22,986 nucleotides of DNA from Bacteroidales bacterium UBA1217 (GTDB taxonomy: Bacteria > Bacteroidota > Bacteroidia > Bacteroidales > P3): the NCBI GenBank assembly GCA_002309335.1, contig DBXH01000016.1, positions 17,565-40,550 of the forward strand, read 5' to 3'. Positions 1-8,958 of this stretch are shown here, one piece after another. Each line of letters begins with the position of its first letter. The first letter of the stretch is position 1. The position numbers and the translations under genes are program-made. Under the pieces are notes generated by a model. That model was not told the DNA's origin. It did not search any database and was given only the letters and a program-made list of their open reading frames with translations.

Positions 1-1
1 C

Positions 2-517
2 GCCGAGTTCACCAAGATTGGCGACAAGATTGACGTCGTAGTCCTCGAAGTCGATGCCGACAACCGTCGTCTGAGCCTCGGTCACAAGCAGCTTGAGGAG
101 AATCCTTGGGATGTCTACGAGAGCATCTTCACCGTTGGTTCCGTACATCAGGGTACCATCGCCTCGATGAACGACAAGGGTGCCACCGTCACACTGCCTT
201 ACGGTGTTGAAGGTTTCGCTCCTATGCGTCATCTCGAGAAGGCCGACAAGAGCAAAGCAAAAGTCGGTGAAGCCCTTGATTTCAAGGTTATCGAATTCTC
301 GAAAGAGAACAAGAAAATCATCGTCTCGCACACCCGCGTCAACCAGGATGCCGTTGAAGGCGAAAGCCATACCGACGAAGAGGCAAAGAAAGAGCGCGCC
401 ACCAAGAAGACCGTTAAGAAAATCAACGATACTCTTGAGAAGACCACTCTGGGCGACCTCGATGTGTTGGCCAACCTGAAAGAGGAGCTTGAAAAAGCTG
501 ACGAAGGCGACAAATAA
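2..517 (+). CDS. rpsA: 30S ribosomal protein S1, C-terminal part (5' end outside window)
   Basis: The frame is open from base 2 and ends in TAA at 515-517, giving 171 residues of a longer protein. The sequence shows the end of one S1/OB-fold repeat, with a linker containing RRLSLGHKQLEENPWD. One complete S1 repeat follows, from about SVHQGTIASM to KKIIVSHTR, and then a charged, Glu/Lys-rich tail. The RLSLG..Q...NPW linker is typical of the last repeats of bacterial S1. S1 binds mRNA on the 30S subunit and helps start translation. This matters in Bacteroidota, which make little use of Shine-Dalgarno pairing. A strong hairpin terminator follows directly, so rpsA ends its transcript. The family call is firm. 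The number of S1 repeats in the full protein cannot be seen. Confidence 0.95.
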   Translation, partial: AEFTKIGDKIDVVVLEVDADNRRLSLGHKQLEENPWDVYESIFTVGSVHQGTIASMNDKGATVTLPYGVEGFAPMRHLEKADKSKAKVGEALDFKVIEFSKENKKIIVSHTRVNQDAVEGESHTDEEAKKERATKKTVKKINDTLEKTTLGDLDVLANLKEELEKADEGDK

Positions 518-537
518 AAAATACTCATAATATGGGT

Positions 538-569
538 GCAGGGCCGCAAATTTGCGGCCCTGCTTTTTT
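538..569 (+). terminator. Rho-independent terminator of rpsA
   Basis: GCAGGGCCGCAAA at 538-550 pairs without mismatch with TTTGCGGCCCTGC at 551-563, followed by a run of T (564-569). The stem is very GC-rich and begins 20 bases after the rpsA stop. It isolates rpsA from the secreted-protein genes downstream. Confidence 0.93.
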
Positions 570-728
570 GTTTAACATTTTTTAACATTATTTTTTTACA
601 GCGGAAAGTGCTTTTTTTGTGACTATATATAATGAAAAAGGAAAAAAGGCGTTATATAAAATTAATAATTCGGAATAAATAGCATAAATTAATACAATAT
701 ATAACTGATAATAAATAATTTATAAGAT

Positions 729-3563
729 ATGAAAAGAGCATTATTCTTGACAGCAATGGTTTTATGCCTGGCGGTAATTGCCAAGGCCCAGCCGAACCCG
801 AACTGTATCGGATTGAAAAATCCTACCAATTTCACCCTGACTGGTAATCACTTTGAGAAATGGACAGGATATACAGGATCAAAAAATTCTATTTTAAGTA
901 CCTGTACCGGTGTGGAAGGCGGAACATACGGCGCTCCCATTCAGGCAGCCGATTTGGAGGCTGTAAACAACACTAATGGCTGTAGCATCACCCTTTATCA
1001 AGATCCTAACGCCCGTACCAACTCGAGGGATATACATAACCAGTCGGATGGTACAAGGCAGTTTGTTATCAAAGGCCCCGGCTATGACCCTGAGACAATG
1101 AACCGTCTGTCATATCTGCCACCCGACACATCGTTTCACAGCTCAATACGTCTGGGCAACTATTGCGGTAGTGCCGGAGCAGAGAAGCTGACATACGAAA
1201 TACGAATAATGCCCGAGAACGCTATGCTTACAATCTGGTTTGCACTGTCGCTGCAAAACGGTAAGCACAGCACCAACCAGAATCCAGAGTTCGTTATTAT
1301 GGTGGAGAAGAACATAGGTACCACCGCCAACCCCAACTGGCAACCCCTTGCCCACGACACATTGTGCTACATACGTCCTACCCCGGGTTCTACATTTTCT
1401 GCCGCCGATGGCGACACAGCATTCCGTGCCGGTGCTTCGGGAGCCCCACTAACATCGAGTTCAACAGCATCTTCCGGACACAACCTCTACCTCCCCTGGC
1501 GTAAGGTTATGATTAACCTTTCGGACTATACCTATCAGACGGTGCGCCTTAGAATAACCGCAGGCGACTGCTCGCAGAGTGCCCACTACGCTATGGCATA
1601 TATCGCCGGCGACTGCCAATCGAAAGACCTTCAAGCAACCGGATGTGCCGCAGGCGAATCGAACAACGTCACCGTTATCAAGGCTCCCAAGGGCGCAATC
1701 AGCTATGCCTGGTACCGCAGCAAGACCGGCCAGCTGCTGGGCGACGCTCAGAAAAATATGAACAATTATGTGCCAATTGAAGGTGTCAACACCGACAGTC
1801 TCGGTGTGACACTCGACCAATTCCGCAACGTTAACACCAATGCCGTCATCGACCTGAACACCTTTATGTGTATAATGAGCACCAAGATGAACGACACCAA
1901 AATTGTGCAATCGAAAATCTATACCGACGTAGGAAACACCAAGCCCGTTCTGGTTGTCGACAGCGCCCTGAACTGCGACGCAGGTATCACGATGTGGGAC
2001 TACAGCTACGCACCTTACACACAGAACAACGAGGCAAACGAGGTGGACACTAACCTGACGGTGTGGGAGTTCTACACCTCTTATCCTCCCACGCCCGCTA
2101 CACTTGTAGGCACCTACACCGGCGGTCACGCCACTCATTATTTTGACCAGCCGACCTCAGGCAACACGCACTACAGCGTGAAGGTGCGCAGCTCGGCAGC
2201 CAACACCACCTGCTGGAATGAGAAGACCGTGGAGATCCGCACCATAAAGCGCCCCGTGCCTTCGACCATAATAAGCAAAGACCTCAACACTCTGTGCAAG
2301 GGCGACACAATTTATATCACCGACCTTACACCGGGTTCGACATTCCACCGCTGGTATTTCTCGAACAATGACACCTCATTTACCGTGGATGGCTCGACGG
2401 CGGCAACACGACTTATTCTTGACACCACTACACGTGTCACCCTGCTGACCAGAAGCCGTTCGTTCTTCAGGGCCGACACCACCGGAGACGGTCTTGTGGA
2501 GGATGTGTACTGCTACTCAGACACCACATTCGACATCGTTGTCGGACAATTCCCGAAACTGACCGTGATGGGCGACACCATAGTGTGCAACGGAGACCAG
2601 TCGAATGTTACCGTACAGAGCGACGTTGCCAACTGCACATACAACTGGTATCAGGTGTATGGAGGCAACACGCCCGTAGTGGAGAACAATCCCAGCCTTG
2701 CAACAGCTCTGACCCAAGACCGCACATACTATGTCAAGGTAGTGAGTCCGTTCGGATGCACCTCGTGGGACAGCATCAACCTATATCTTGTAAAGCCCGA
2801 CTTGAGAGTGAAGGACAACAAGGACAAGATTTGCACAGGCGACTCAACCTACCTCATTGCCGGTAGGGCTGCCTACTTTGACTGGACATCCAATCCGCCC
2901 GACCCCGATCTGGAAGGCCAGAGCACCAATGACTCCATCAAAGTTATGCCAAAAGTGACGACCGTTTACAGCGTGGTCGGACACGGCACCAACGGCTGCG
3001 GCGCAACAGCGTTGACACAGAAAATTACGGTGTACCCCTACCCGATTATGCAGGTGCAGCTGACTCCCGACTATATCGATTCGGAGAATCCATCGGTACA
3101 GTTCTCCGACCTCTCTGAATACGGCACCAGCTCGCTGTGGAATTTCGGCAACGGCAACACCTCGACAACTCGCTCGGTAGTGTTCACCTTCACCGACTTG
3201 AGCCAAGACTCTATCCTTATCACTCTCGTCACCGGCAACGCCATCGGATGCACCAATGACACTTCATTCTATGTACCCGTCGGCATCTTCGCCGTGTGGT
3301 TCCCCAACGCTTTCACTCCGAAACTGGAGACCAACAACATCTTCAAGCCCTTCACAGCCAACACACTTGAGGACTATGAGCTGCGCATCTTCGACCGTGG
3401 CGGTGCACAGGTATTTATGACCAACGACATTGAAGAGGGCTGGGACGGCACCTACAAAGGTCAGGAGTGCAAGCAGGGCGCTTACGTCTACATTGCCACC
3501 TACCGCAGACAAGGCGTTGAGAGACTGATGTCGCAGAAAGGAACTTTAACCCTCTTGAGATAA
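729..3563 (+). CDS. T9SS-secreted protein with gliding-motility C-terminal domain, copy 1
   Basis: This 944-aa protein starts with a signal peptide (MKRALFLTAMVLCLAVIAKA, cut before Q21). Residues about 21-507 form a Thr/Asn-rich region almost the same as that of the next gene. Residues about 510-780 resemble Ig-like beta-sandwich modules, each with a Cys near the start and a YYVK or similar strand near the end. A PKD-like module with WNFGNGNTS lies around 790-850. Residues about 853-944 are the gliding-motility-associated C-terminal domain (FAVWFPNAFTP ... WDGTYKGQ ... GAYVYIATYRR), a type B sorting signal of the type IX secretion system. The protein should therefore cross the outer membrane and be surface-attached or released. 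The likely role is adhesion or cell-surface interaction, but no enzyme motif is seen and the ligand is unknown. No clear Bacteroides promoter was found in the AT-rich 159 bases upstream. Confidence 0.88.
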   Translation: MKRALFLTAMVLCLAVIAKAQPNPNCIGLKNPTNFTLTGNHFEKWTGYTGSKNSILSTCTGVEGGTYGAPIQAADLEAVNNTNGCSITLYQDPNARTNSRDIHNQSDGTRQFVIKGPGYDPETMNRLSYLPPDTSFHSSIRLGNYCGSAGAEKLTYEIRIMPENAMLTIWFALSLQNGKHSTNQNPEFVIMVEKNIGTTANPNWQPLAHDTLCYIRPTPGSTFSAADGDTAFRAGASGAPLTSSSTASSGHNLYLPWRKVMINLSDYTYQTVRLRITAGDCSQSAHYAMAYIAGDCQSKDLQATGCAAGESNNVTVIKAPKGAISYAWYRSKTGQLLGDAQKNMNNYVPIEGVNTDSLGVTLDQFRNVNTNAVIDLNTFMCIMSTKMNDTKIVQSKIYTDVGNTKPVLVVDSALNCDAGITMWDYSYAPYTQNNEANEVDTNLTVWEFYTSYPPTPATLVGTYTGGHATHYFDQPTSGNTHYSVKVRSSAANTTCWNEKTVEIRTIKRPVPSTIISKDLNTLCKGDTIYITDLTPGSTFHRWYFSNNDTSFTVDGSTAATRLILDTTTRVTLLTRSRSFFRADTTGDGLVEDVYCYSDTTFDIVVGQFPKLTVMGDTIVCNGDQSNVTVQSDVANCTYNWYQVYGGNTPVVENNPSLATALTQDRTYYVKVVSPFGCTSWDSINLYLVKPDLRVKDNKDKICTGDSTYLIAGRAAYFDWTSNPPDPDLEGQSTNDSIKVMPKVTTVYSVVGHGTNGCGATALTQKITVYPYPIMQVQLTPDYIDSENPSVQFSDLSEYGTSSLWNFGNGNTSTTRSVVFTFTDLSQDSILITLVTGNAIGCTNDTSFYVPVGIFAVWFPNAFTPKLETNNIFKPFTANTLEDYELRIFDRGGAQVFMTNDIEEGWDGTYKGQECKQGAYVYIATYRRQGVERLMSQKGTLTLLR

Positions 3564-3658
3564 GATTTAGAAATTAATGTAAGTTGTTTTTGTGTAGTTA
3601 AATGAAGTTAAGAGGGAGTTAAAGGACAAATATAATGAATAAAAAAAGACTATATATT

Positions 3659-6493
3659 ATGAAAAGACTCAAAACGATAATTGTAGCAGCCGTTTGCCTA
3701 TGCTGTGGGAGTTTGGCCAATGCACAGCCGAACCCGAACTGTATCGGATTGAAGAATCCCACCAACTTTACCCTGACCGGTAATCACTTCGAGAAATGGA
3801 CAGGATACACGGGAGCAAAAAACGCTGTACTTAGCAACTGCACAGGTTTGGAGGGTGGAACATACGGCGCTGCCATTCAGGCTGCTGATTTGGAAGCTGT
3901 AAACAACACTAATGGATGCAACATTACCCTTCATCAAGATCCTAACGGTCGTACTAACTCGAGAGATATTCATAACCAATCGGACGGTACGCGTCAGTTT
4001 GTAATCAAAGGACCCGGTTATGACCCTGAGACTATGAACCGTCTGTCGTATCTGCCGCCAGACACATCGTTCCATAGTTCAATACGTCTTGGTAACTATT
4101 GCGGTAGTCACGGTGCTGAGAAACTGACCTATGAAATCCGCATTCTGCCTGAGAACGCTATGCTTACCATCTGGTTTGCATTGTCGCTGCAGAATGGACA
4201 GCATTCAGACCAAGACAACCCTGAGTTTGTGATTATGGTTGAGAAGAACACTGGCACAACCGCCAACCCCAATTGGGTACCCCTTGCCCACGACACATTG
4301 TGCTACATACGTCCTACCCCGGGTAGTACACCAACAGCTGCACACGGCGACACAGCATTCCGTATCGGTGCGACAGGCGTTGCTATGGGACCTTCTTCAA
4401 ACGCCTCATACGGACATAACATTTACCTGCCTTGGCGTAAGGTTATGGTGAACCTTTCGGACTACACCTATCAGACGGTGCGCCTAAGAATGACGGCAGG
4501 TGACTGCTCGATGAGTGAACATTACGCTATGGCATATATCGCCGGCGACTGCCAGTCGAAAGACCTTCAAGCCACCGGATGTGCCGCAGGCGAATCGAAC
4601 AACGTTACTGTCATCAAGGCTCCCAAGGGCGCCATAAGCTATGCCTGGTACCGCAGCAAGACCGGCCAGCTGCTGGGCGACGCTCAAAAGAATATGACCA
4701 ACTACGTACAGATTGCCGATGCTACAGCCGACAGCCTTAATGTGACCCTTGACCAGTTCCGCAACGTAAACAACGGCTCAGTAATTGACTTGAACACATT
4801 TATGTGTATAATGAGCACCAAGATGAACGACACCAAGGTTGTGCAATCGAAAATCTATACCGACGTAGGAAACACAAAGCCCGTGCTGGTTGTTGACAGC
4901 GCCTTGAACTGCAATGCCGGTATAACGATGTGGGACTATAGCTACGCTCCCTACACACAGAACAACGAGGCAAACGAGGTGGACACCAACCTGACGGTAT
5001 GGGAATTCTATACCTCAAATCCTCCTACGCCCGCCACACTTGTAGGCACCTATACTGGCGGTCACGCCACTCACTATTATGATCAGCCCACCCCTGGCAA
5101 CTCACGTTACAGCGTAAAGGTGCGCAGTTCGGCAGCCAACACCACCTGCTGGAACGAGAAGACCATAGAAATACGCACCATCAAAGCACCGCAACCCAGT
5201 ATGCGTCTGCTGAGAGACAGCCTATGCGAAGGCGACACCGTGATTGTGTTCAACCAAACACCTGGAGCCGCCTACAACGAATGGACTTTTGTGAGCGGCA
5301 ACGACACTGTAAAGAAAATAAACACCATACCGAGCAACAGCTTTAGAGTAGATTCGGTGTCTGTTATTTATCTGCGTACAAGGAACAATGTACACTATAT
5401 GGAGGACACCAACCTTGACGGCACCTTGGACCCCGTATACTGCTATGTTGACACTAACATAGTGGTACACGTGGACGAATACCCCGACCTGGTTGTTATC
5501 GGTGACACAATAGTATGCAACGGTACCCAGGCCATTGTAAACGTATCATCGCAAAATCCGCAGACCCAATACGACTGGTATACCTCGATGAGCAGCAACA
5601 ACCCGCTGCAAAGCAATACGGCAACGTTGACGACGATGCCCACACACGATATTAGATACTATGTGAAGGCCACGAGTCCGTATAACTGCCGCTCGTGGGA
5701 CAGCATAAACATCTATATTGTCGACCCAAGACTCGAAGTTCCAATAACAGAAATGTGCGAGTTCGACCAAGTGAAGTTATATGCATCGAATGCTTACAGC
5801 TACACTTGGACCTCGATGCCCGACGACCCGTCGATGAATGGTCAAACGACGAACGACACTCTTATTGTATCGCCTCACACTACAACGACCTACACACTGA
5901 CAGGACATGGTATGAACAACTGCTCGGCAACACCGTTGACACAGACCATCACAGTGTACCAACATCCAGTGCCGACATTTGAGATGAGTCCTAGATTTGT
6001 TGATTCTGAAGAACCTGTGGTGACCTTCCGCGATATATCACCAGGCTCGACATACACACTTTGGAATTTCGGCAACGGCAACACCTCGACCGATAAGCAG
6101 ATACGCTATACATTTACCGACCTGAGCGAAGACTCAATACTTGTAGGCCTTACTACAGGCTCGGGCGGCGAGCTGGGTTGTACGAGCGACACCTCTTTCT
6201 ACATTCCCGTCGAGCTCTTTGCTGTGTGGTTCCCCAACGCCTTTACACCTGAGGAAAGCACTAACAACAAGTTCTTCCTGTTCACACACAACGAATTGGA
6301 GTACTTCTCGTTCTACCTGTTCGACCGCAGAGGCAGCCAGATACTCTACACCACCGACCAAGACTTTATATGGGACGGTACTTACAAAGGCAAGCCTTGT
6401 CCCACTGGAGTGTATGTATACACCTGCACCTACCGCCGTCCCGGCACCACCGACATTGTAACCCGACGAGGAACCGTGACACTGCTGAGATAG
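3659..6493 (+). CDS. T9SS-secreted protein with gliding-motility C-terminal domain, copy 2
   Basis: This is the tandem paralog of the preceding gene. An in-frame ATG at 3635 would add eight residues. The ATG at 3659 is preferred because it gives MKRLKTIIVAAVCLCCGSLANA, a signal peptide that aligns with copy 1, and the same length of 944 aa. Residues 23-509 match copy 1 residues 21-507 at roughly nine in ten positions by eye, with a constant DNA offset of 2936 bases. After the shared RTIK the Ig-like modules diverge strongly. A PKD-like module (LWNFGNGNTST) and the C-terminal T9SS sorting domain (FAVWFPNAFTP ... IWDGTYKGKPC ... GVYVYTCTYRR) are kept. No terminator separates the two copies (95 bases from stop to start), so co-transcription is likely. 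Probably a surface protein of unknown ligand. Confidence 0.88.
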   Translation: MKRLKTIIVAAVCLCCGSLANAQPNPNCIGLKNPTNFTLTGNHFEKWTGYTGAKNAVLSNCTGLEGGTYGAAIQAADLEAVNNTNGCNITLHQDPNGRTNSRDIHNQSDGTRQFVIKGPGYDPETMNRLSYLPPDTSFHSSIRLGNYCGSHGAEKLTYEIRILPENAMLTIWFALSLQNGQHSDQDNPEFVIMVEKNTGTTANPNWVPLAHDTLCYIRPTPGSTPTAAHGDTAFRIGATGVAMGPSSNASYGHNIYLPWRKVMVNLSDYTYQTVRLRMTAGDCSMSEHYAMAYIAGDCQSKDLQATGCAAGESNNVTVIKAPKGAISYAWYRSKTGQLLGDAQKNMTNYVQIADATADSLNVTLDQFRNVNNGSVIDLNTFMCIMSTKMNDTKVVQSKIYTDVGNTKPVLVVDSALNCNAGITMWDYSYAPYTQNNEANEVDTNLTVWEFYTSNPPTPATLVGTYTGGHATHYYDQPTPGNSRYSVKVRSSAANTTCWNEKTIEIRTIKAPQPSMRLLRDSLCEGDTVIVFNQTPGAAYNEWTFVSGNDTVKKINTIPSNSFRVDSVSVIYLRTRNNVHYMEDTNLDGTLDPVYCYVDTNIVVHVDEYPDLVVIGDTIVCNGTQAIVNVSSQNPQTQYDWYTSMSSNNPLQSNTATLTTMPTHDIRYYVKATSPYNCRSWDSINIYIVDPRLEVPITEMCEFDQVKLYASNAYSYTWTSMPDDPSMNGQTTNDTLIVSPHTTTTYTLTGHGMNNCSATPLTQTITVYQHPVPTFEMSPRFVDSEEPVVTFRDISPGSTYTLWNFGNGNTSTDKQIRYTFTDLSEDSILVGLTTGSGGELGCTSDTSFYIPVELFAVWFPNAFTPEESTNNKFFLFTHNELEYFSFYLFDRRGSQILYTTDQDFIWDGTYKGKPCPTGVYVYTCTYRRPGTTDIVTRRGTVTLLR

Positions 6494-6499
6494 GCAGTG

Positions 6500-8401
6500 A
6501 TGAATATGTCTCCAGTCGAGATATTAAGAAAATACTGGCACTACGATAGTTTCCGGCCACTACAGGAGGATATAATCAATTCTGTACTGGCCGGAAACGA
6601 TACGTTGGCACTGCTGCCTACCGGTGGCGGCAAATCGATATGCTACCAGATTCCTGCATTGAGCAAAGACGGTATAACACTGGTGGTGTCGCCACTTATA
6701 GCACTTATGAAAGATCAAGTGCAACATCTATGCTCAAAACGGATAAAGAGCCGCTACATAACGTCGGGGATGGCGAAGAGAGAAATAGAGACCATCCTGA
6801 ACAACTGCATATACGGCGATATCAAGCTGCTGTATGTATCGCCCGAAAGACTCAACAGCCGCACATTCATAGAGCATCTGATGCAAATGGATGTAAGCCT
6901 GATAGCTGTTGACGAGGCCCACTGCATATCGCAATGGGGCTATAACTTCAGACCTCCGTACCTAGAGATAGCCCGAATAAGGCAATACCATCCCAAAGCA
7001 CCCGTGATAGCCCTAACCGCAACGGCGACTCCCGAAGTGGTGAACGATATTCAGACGAAACTGGAGTTCCGCAACGGGAAACTGTTCAAGAGTAGTTTTT
7101 TGCGACCACGTCTGTCGTACAGTGTATTCAACGAGCAGGACAAGCAAGGCAGACTGCTGCGAATAATAAAGAATGTAGGCGGCAGTGGAATTGTGTATGT
7201 ACGCAACCGGCGGCGCACCATAGAAATTGCCAATCTACTTAACGACCACAATATACCGGCAGCAGCTTTTAACGCAGGCATAGCACAAAAAGAGCGTGAC
7301 GAGAGACAGAAAGCGTGGCAGAAGTCGAACAATGGCGTAATGGTAGCCACAAATGCCTTCGGAATGGGTATCGACAAGCCCGATGTGCGTTTTGTAGTGC
7401 ATCTGGATATGCCTGAGTCGCCCGAGGCCTATTTCCAAGAAGCAGGTCGTGCCGGTCGCGACGGGAAGCAAGCCTATGCCGTACTGCTGTATCAAGACGG
7501 TGATTTGGAGAGAATGCACGAAAGTATGGAACGTGATTTTCCTCCGCTGAACTATATAAAGAATGTCTATAATGCCATCTGCAATTACTATCAAATCCCT
7601 GTAGGTTCGGGTAAAGACAACCGATTTGAATTTGAAGCGGAAAAAATATGCCACAGTTACAATCTTGACATCTACACTTTTTTCAGTGCATTAAAATTCC
7701 TTGAACGAGAGGGACTTATAGCGCTTCCCGAACACAACGAGCTGCAATCCAAACTCCTAATAACAATAGACAAAGAGGAACTATACCGCTTCCAGATGTC
7801 GAACAATGATGCAAACAATATTTTAAGCGTCATGCTGAGGCTCTACGGCGGACTGTTTACAGACTACACCTCGATAAGCGAGACACTTATTGCAAACCGA
7901 TGTGGAATGAGCGAAACTCAGGTATGCAACCATTTGAGAGAGCTGAACCGGCTGCAGATGATTGACTACCAACCTAAAATGCTGCGACCGCCAATAGTTT
8001 TTTGCTCGCAACGAATAGACATTAAAGACCTGCATATCAGCGACAAAAACTACAAAGAGCTAAAAGACTCTGCTTGGAAACGCCGCAAAGCACTGATAGA
8101 CTACGCCACCAACAACAGCGAATGCCGCAGCCAACAATTGCTTAGATACTTTGGAGAGAGCACTTCGGCCGAATGCGGTGTATGCGATGTTTGTCTGGCA
8201 AAAAAGAAAAACTCCGATGTACAATTAGACAGCAAAATAAAAGAAGAATTGAGGCAAGAATCATTGAACATCAAACAGCTAAGTGAACGCATGCCACAGA
8301 TTGACACAGAACTCCTATCGAACACGGTAAGAAAAATGCTAGACAGAGGCGAACTGAAGATGGATCAAGATTTCCGTATTAGTTGTTGCAATTCAAGATA
8401 A
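6500..8401 (+). CDS. recQ: ATP-dependent DNA helicase RecQ
   Basis: The product is 633 aa from the ATG at 6500. A GTG at 6497 and an ATG at 6506 are alternatives. Superfamily 2 helicase motifs are complete: Walker A GGGKS at 42-46, DEAH at 138-141 followed by the RecQ-typical CISQWGYNFRP, TATAT motif III, and motif VI QEAGRAGRDG near 313-322. A zinc cluster C542-x16-C559-x2-C562-x2-C565 (ECRSQQLLRYFGE...CGVCDVC) lies near the C-terminus, after a helical/winged-helix-like region of about 170 residues. In E. coli RecQ the zinc site comes before the winged helix. No HRDC domain is evident. The C-terminus carries another short helical region. RecQ unwinds DNA 3' to 5' in recombination and fork repair. 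The gene starts 6 bases after the secreted-protein gene, and its last 37 bases overlap convergently with maf. Confidence 0.95.
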   Translation: MNMSPVEILRKYWHYDSFRPLQEDIINSVLAGNDTLALLPTGGGKSICYQIPALSKDGITLVVSPLIALMKDQVQHLCSKRIKSRYITSGMAKREIETILNNCIYGDIKLLYVSPERLNSRTFIEHLMQMDVSLIAVDEAHCISQWGYNFRPPYLEIARIRQYHPKAPVIALTATATPEVVNDIQTKLEFRNGKLFKSSFLRPRLSYSVFNEQDKQGRLLRIIKNVGGSGIVYVRNRRRTIEIANLLNDHNIPAAAFNAGIAQKERDERQKAWQKSNNGVMVATNAFGMGIDKPDVRFVVHLDMPESPEAYFQEAGRAGRDGKQAYAVLLYQDGDLERMHESMERDFPPLNYIKNVYNAICNYYQIPVGSGKDNRFEFEAEKICHSYNLDIYTFFSALKFLEREGLIALPEHNELQSKLLITIDKEELYRFQMSNNDANNILSVMLRLYGGLFTDYTSISETLIANRCGMSETQVCNHLRELNRLQMIDYQPKMLRPPIVFCSQRIDIKDLHISDKNYKELKDSAWKRRKALIDYATNNSECRSQQLLRYFGESTSAECGVCDVCLAKKKNSDVQLDSKIKEELRQESLNIKQLSERMPQIDTELLSNTVRKMLDRGELKMDQDFRISCCNSR

Positions 8402-8958
8402 AGCCGTGACAAAGGCAATCCCATAACATTATAATAACAGCCTTCGATTCGCTCCACCCCTATCATTCCTATCCATTCCTGTATGCCGTATGCACCAGCC
8501 TTGTCAAAGCAACTGTTTTGGTCGACATAATGAATAATGTCAGCATCGCTGAGCGGACGAAATATCACATCTGTTTTTTCGGTAAAAGCAACCTGACGTC
8601 CTGCACTTTTAAGACAGACGCCAGTATAGACGGTATGCCTGTCGCCAGAGAGTGAGTGCAAAGTATTGATGGCCTGTTCGCGATTATGCGGTTTGCCAAG
8701 CACCTCTCCCCGATGCGCCACAATGGTATCGGCAGTGACGAGGACCTCATCATCGCCAAGCGGCTGAGAATAGCCTTTGGCCTTGAGCAACGCCAATCCT
8801 ACCGAAATAAGTTCTACAGGAGTGTCAGGTTCTACAACCTCGTCGACATCAATGTCGACAAAACGGACAGGAAAGCCCAACTGAGACAGCAACTGGCGTC
8901 TTCTGGGCGACTTTGAAGCCAATAGAAGAGTGTGCACTGGAATAAGATTAAAAGTCAC
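8365..8958 (-). CDS. maf: Maf-family nucleoside triphosphate pyrophosphatase
   Basis: The product is up to 197 aa. The N-terminal signature LLLASKSPRRRQLLSQLGF and the catalytic-region ADTIVAHRGEVLGKP are diagnostic of Maf. This family hydrolyses non-canonical or modified NTPs (dTTP/UTP type or m7GTP type) to monophosphates as a housecleaning enzyme. The start is uncertain because there is no ATG near the N-terminus. GTG at 8958 gives the usual family length, and a second GTG at residue 8 is possible. From 8958 the gene overlaps the end of the YwqK-repeat gene by 11 bases, which suggests translational coupling. The 3' end runs 37 bases into the recQ 3' end on the other strand. Motif spacing and length are normal, so it should be active. 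Confidence 0.93.
   Translation of the reverse strand: MTFNLIPVHTLLLASKSPRRRQLLSQLGFPVRFVDIDVDEVVEPDTPVELISVGLALLKAKGYSQPLGDDEVLVTADTIVAHRGEVLGKPHNREQAINTLHSLSGDRHTVYTGVCLKSAGRQVAFTEKTDVIFRPLSDADIIHYVDQNSCFDKAGAYGIQEWIGMIGVERIEGCYYNVMGLPLSRLYLELQQLIRKS

Noticed and set aside
628..633. TATAAT sequence upstream of the first secreted-protein gene
   Set aside because: It resembles an E. coli -10 box, but the region is very AT-rich, there is no properly spaced -35 box, and Bacteroidota use a different consensus.
1461..2138. Long open frame (225 codons) on the minus strand inside the first secreted-protein gene
   Set aside because: It lies fully antisense to a well-supported gene, reads as low-complexity Val/Gly/His/Cys-rich sequence, and has no recognisable domain.
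3635..3658. Upstream in-frame ATG adding eight residues to the second secreted-protein gene
   Set aside because: The start at 3659 aligns with the paralog's start and gives a normal signal peptide and the same 944-aa length.
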